Shown here: positions 52,271-54,323 of the stretch, in pieces
How positions within the stretch are numbered: the first letter of the stretch is position 1
Layout: each line of letters starts with the position of its first letter
Assembly: GCF_947493735.1 (NCBI RefSeq)
Contig: NZ_CANLSL010000019.1
Coordinates: 1-54,323 of the forward strand
DNA from: an uncultured Acinetobacter sp.
GTDB taxonomy: Bacteria > Pseudomonadota > Gammaproteobacteria > Pseudomonadales > Moraxellaceae
Direction: 5' to 3'
DNA: 54,323 nt
Translations under genes and position numbers: made by a program
The notes under the pieces: model-generated
Seen by the model: only the letters and a program-made list of their open reading frames with translations
Told to the model about the DNA's origin: nothing
The model's database searches: none

Positions 52271-53518
52271 CTACACCACAGCACCCGCCACATAAGCAGA
52301 AGACCACGCCCACTGAAAATTATAACCGCCTAAATGTCCAGTCACATCGACCACTTCACCTATAAAATATAAGCCTTCGACCAATTTACTTTGCATGGTT
52401 TTTGAAGAAACCTCATCAGTATTTACCCCGCCGAGGGTGACTTCAGCAGTACGGTATCCCTCTGTACCAGATGGTTTGACTGCATAGTGATGAATGAGTT
52501 CGGCAAGCTGAATAAGTTTTTGATCTGACCATTGCCCAATGGCGAGTTCGCTCTGTTCTGCCCACATCAGCTTTTGCAATTCAATCACGATGCTTTTTGG
52601 GAAGTAGTCATTCAAGATCGTGCGTAAGAGCACTTTAGCTTGTTTTTGCTTTTGGTTAATCAAGATTTGTTTTAAATCATGTTGTGGTAAAAAGTCGATA
52701 TAGAACGTTTCACCGCTTTGCCAATAATTCGACAGTTGTAAACTGCTTGGACCACTCAGCCCACGATGGGTAAAAAGAAGTGGCTCGGTAAAGCTTGCTT
52801 TGCTGTTTGATAAGGTGCACACAATCGCATTGCCACTGAGTTTTTCTGTGCTTTCTTTAAATTGATCGCTAAAGGTGAAGGGCACAAGTCCTGCACGTGT
52901 TGGATAAATCTGATGACCAAATTGTTTGGCGATGTGATAACCAATTCCTGAACCGCCTAAAGTGGGAATGGATAAGCCACCATTTGCAATGACAAGTGAA
53001 TGACATGAAAAATCACCAACACTACTTTTGACTAAAAAAAGCTGAAGATTTAGATCATCACTTTTTGTCGTTTTTTGGACATCAGTGACTTCGGCTGACG
53101 TGCGGATATCGACATGATTTGCTTTTGCACATTCTTCAAGAAGCAGATTGAGGATGTGTTTGGCGCCATCTAGTGTAAATAATTTGCCCAAATCACGTTC
53201 CTCATAGGCAATACCATAATCATGCACTAAACCAATAAAATCCCACTGGGTATATTGCGATAGTGCAGATTTGACGAAATGCGGATTGTGGCAGATGTAG
53301 TTGTCAGGTTCGATGCTGTAGTTGGTAAAGTTGCACTTTCCACCGCCAGACATGAGGATTTTTTTACCGACTTTATTGGCTTTTTCTAAGACTAAGACTT
53401 TGCGACCCCGTTTGCCTGCTTGTGCTGCACACATCAATCCTGCTGCACCTGCGCCAATCACGATGACATCATAAAATTGATTATGAGTATGGGCAAAATT
53501 TTGAGGATTTGGGTTCAT
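52271..53518 (-). CDS. YhiN/HI0933-family flavoprotein (predicted NAD(P)/FAD oxidoreductase)
   Basis: A protein of about 415 residues. The N-terminal FAD-binding Rossmann motif is VIVIGAGAAGLMCAAQAGKRG. It is followed by VLEKANKVGKKILMSGGGKCNFTN, the YhiN family hallmark. Later segments are VIANGGLSIPTLGGSG, LFTHRGLSGP and the C-terminal GLYFIGEVVDVTGHLGGYNFQWAWSSA. The function of the family is unproven in most species. I use ATG 53518, since the more upstream frame begins with TTG. The ribosome binding site is weak. Confidence 0.9.
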   Translation of the reverse strand: MNPNPQNFAHTHNQFYDVIVIGAGAAGLMCAAQAGKRGRKVLVLEKANKVGKKILMSGGGKCNFTNYSIEPDNYICHNPHFVKSALSQYTQWDFIGLVHDYGIAYEERDLGKLFTLDGAKHILNLLLEECAKANHVDIRTSAEVTDVQKTTKSDDLNLQLFLVKSSVGDFSCHSLVIANGGLSIPTLGGSGIGYHIAKQFGHQIYPTRAGLVPFTFSDQFKESTEKLSGNAIVCTLSNSKASFTEPLLFTHRGLSGPSSLQLSNYWQSGETFYIDFLPQHDLKQILINQKQKQAKVLLRTILNDYFPKSIVIELQKLMWAEQSELAIGQWSDQKLIQLAELIHHYAVKPSGTEGYRTAEVTLGGVNTDEVSSKTMQSKLVEGLYFIGEVVDVTGHLGGYNFQWAWSSAYVAGAVV

Positions 53519-53764
53519 AACGCACAATCAATTACGGTTGGTTGAGAATGGCGTAGTATAAGCTGTATCTAGGTAATATGAAGTATAAAAATACGAGTAT
53601 GGAGATTGAGAAGAAATAAATATTACGGTTTGTTTTTATACTATTTTTTGTGCTAAAAAGTGCATATAGTATTTAGTTCAAAAAGTATTAATACACTAAC
53701 CTATAATTCTCCTTTAATTTCTAAATCATTCCAAAGAGAGAATTTTTACCAACAAGGAATAAAA

Positions 53765-54133
53765 ATGACTGAGCAAACAAACCATGATTTCAAACAATCG
53801 GATCTTAATCAGCCTGATCTCAAGCAATACACCACGATTACTTACGGACTGTATATCGCAAGTTTATTGATCGGCTTTACCAGTATTGTTGCGGTCATCA
53901 TGAACTATCTAAAGCGTGATGAAGCACGAGGCACTTGGCTAGAAAGTCACTTCGATTGGCAGATTAAAACCTTCTGGTATTCGTTAATTGGTGGTGTGAT
54001 AGGTTTTTTATTACTCATCGTGTTAATTGGATATTTGGTGCTGATGGCTGTCGGGATTTGGTATATCTACCGTGTGATCAAAGGCATGGTTGTGTTATTA
54101 GATAATAAGCCGATTGGCGATGGTTGGGTTTAA
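53765..54133 (+). CDS. DUF4870-like small membrane protein
   Basis: A 122-residue protein with about three transmembrane segments: IASLLIGFTSIVAVIMNYL, then FWYSLIGGVIGFLLLIVLIGYLVLMAVGIWYIY. RDEARGTWLESHFDWQIKTFW lies between them. A short soluble HFDWQ segment between helices is the pattern of DUF4870-type proteins. The N-terminus is polar and Gln/Asn-rich. I chose ATG 53765 because AAGGA lies 7 bases before it. The frame upstream of it is not conserved-looking. Function unknown. Confidence 0.8.
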   Translation: MTEQTNHDFKQSDLNQPDLKQYTTITYGLYIASLLIGFTSIVAVIMNYLKRDEARGTWLESHFDWQIKTFWYSLIGGVIGFLLLIVLIGYLVLMAVGIWYIYRVIKGMVVLLDNKPIGDGWV

Positions 54134-54143
54134 TATCTGCCAA

Positions 54144-54281
54144 TCAATGCGGTGGGATATTGCTGTTTAAACCGCCAGTATGAATAAATAAAATCCGAGT
54201 TGATGCAGTGAAATGATTTTGCTGTATCAATTGCCACAATTGATAAAAGGCTTGGACTAAAACTTGAAGTGCGACACGACC
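54144..54281 (-). pseudogene. C-terminal remnant of a PLP-dependent deaminase/D-cysteine desulfhydrase-like gene
   Basis: A minus-strand frame between two stops encodes VLVQAFYQLWQLIQQ and TRILFIHTGGLNS near its end. The FIHTGG tail is typical of 1-aminocyclopropane-1-carboxylate deaminase/D-cysteine desulfhydrase-family proteins. A TGA stands at 54282-54284, and the sequence further upstream does not continue the family, so the gene is broken here or joined to unrelated DNA. It cannot be judged fully because the window ends. Confidence 0.5.
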
Positions 54282-54311
54282 TCACCCATTAAAGGGAAAA
54301 GGAGAAATAAC

Positions 54312-54323
54312 GTGTCGTATACT
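54312..54323 (+). CDS. Possible start of a gene running off the window
   Basis: AAAGGAGA followed 6 bases later by GTG at 54312 looks like a ribosome binding site and start codon. Only four codons are inside the window, so the product cannot be named and the call is tentative. Confidence 0.25.

Noticed and set aside
1..54323. CRISPR arrays, complete insertion sequences, tRNA genes
   Set aside because: No regularly spaced direct repeats, no transposase gene and no convincing cloverleaf were seen on either strand.

Overview
The window is chromosomal DNA from an Acinetobacter species. The evidence is the BfmRS regulator pair, the barA/gacS-cysM-rlmD-relA block, the metX-metW pair, the piuA/piuC iron locus, the asd-fimV-truA neighbourhood, nrdAB, and an AT-rich composition throughout. 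The species was not determined. It opens inside the 3' end of a 5S rRNA gene, so the left edge is the tail of an rrn operon.

Bases 121-4144 are a small chromosomal integron placed directly behind the rrn terminator. A complete IntI-type integrase on the minus strand diverges from three cassettes. These are a lipoprotein gene; a two-gene DUF262 plus HEPN-like pair, which looks like a defence module; and a zinc-ribbon membrane protein gene broken by an in-frame stop. Two attC sites are clear. The third is cut short and runs into a 3' fragment of a membrane-protein gene.

Bases 4135-40000 are mostly ordinary chromosome. In order they hold: a TolC-HlyD-permease-permease export operon with no ATPase gene; metX-metW-sel1; leuA; piuC and piuA (with a Fur-like box); tig; a hydroxypyruvate isomerase / tartronate-semialdehyde reductase / crotonase cluster; gacS; cysM; an exonuclease; rlmD; relA; infA; an AraC regulator; truA; an asparaginase; fimV, present as two adjacent genes; asd; and a membrane-anchored EEP-family protein. 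A strongly paired intergenic region with a terminator (39727-39967) may be a small RNA gene.

Bases 40009-41760 are the most interesting part. An AT-rich reverse transcriptase gene (YADD active site, no retron or group II intron hallmarks that I could find) lies downstream of nrdB. It is preceded by a compact intergenic RNA candidate: promoter, hairpins, and a terminator-like hairpin ending just before the RT ribosome binding site. This layout resembles defence-associated RT systems that copy a neighbouring non-coding RNA. A two-tier hairpin follows the RT.

Bases 41833-54323 return to core genes: nrdB and nrdA (with an exact DnaA box upstream), bfmR and bfmS (with an array of TGTAA/TTACA half-sites before bfmR), small hypothetical proteins, a TM-helix mechanosensitive-channel-like protein, a YhiN-type flavoprotein and a small membrane protein. 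The right edge holds a C-terminal remnant of a PLP-dependent deaminase/desulfhydrase gene.

All assignments come from reading the sequence and its translations. No database search was run.
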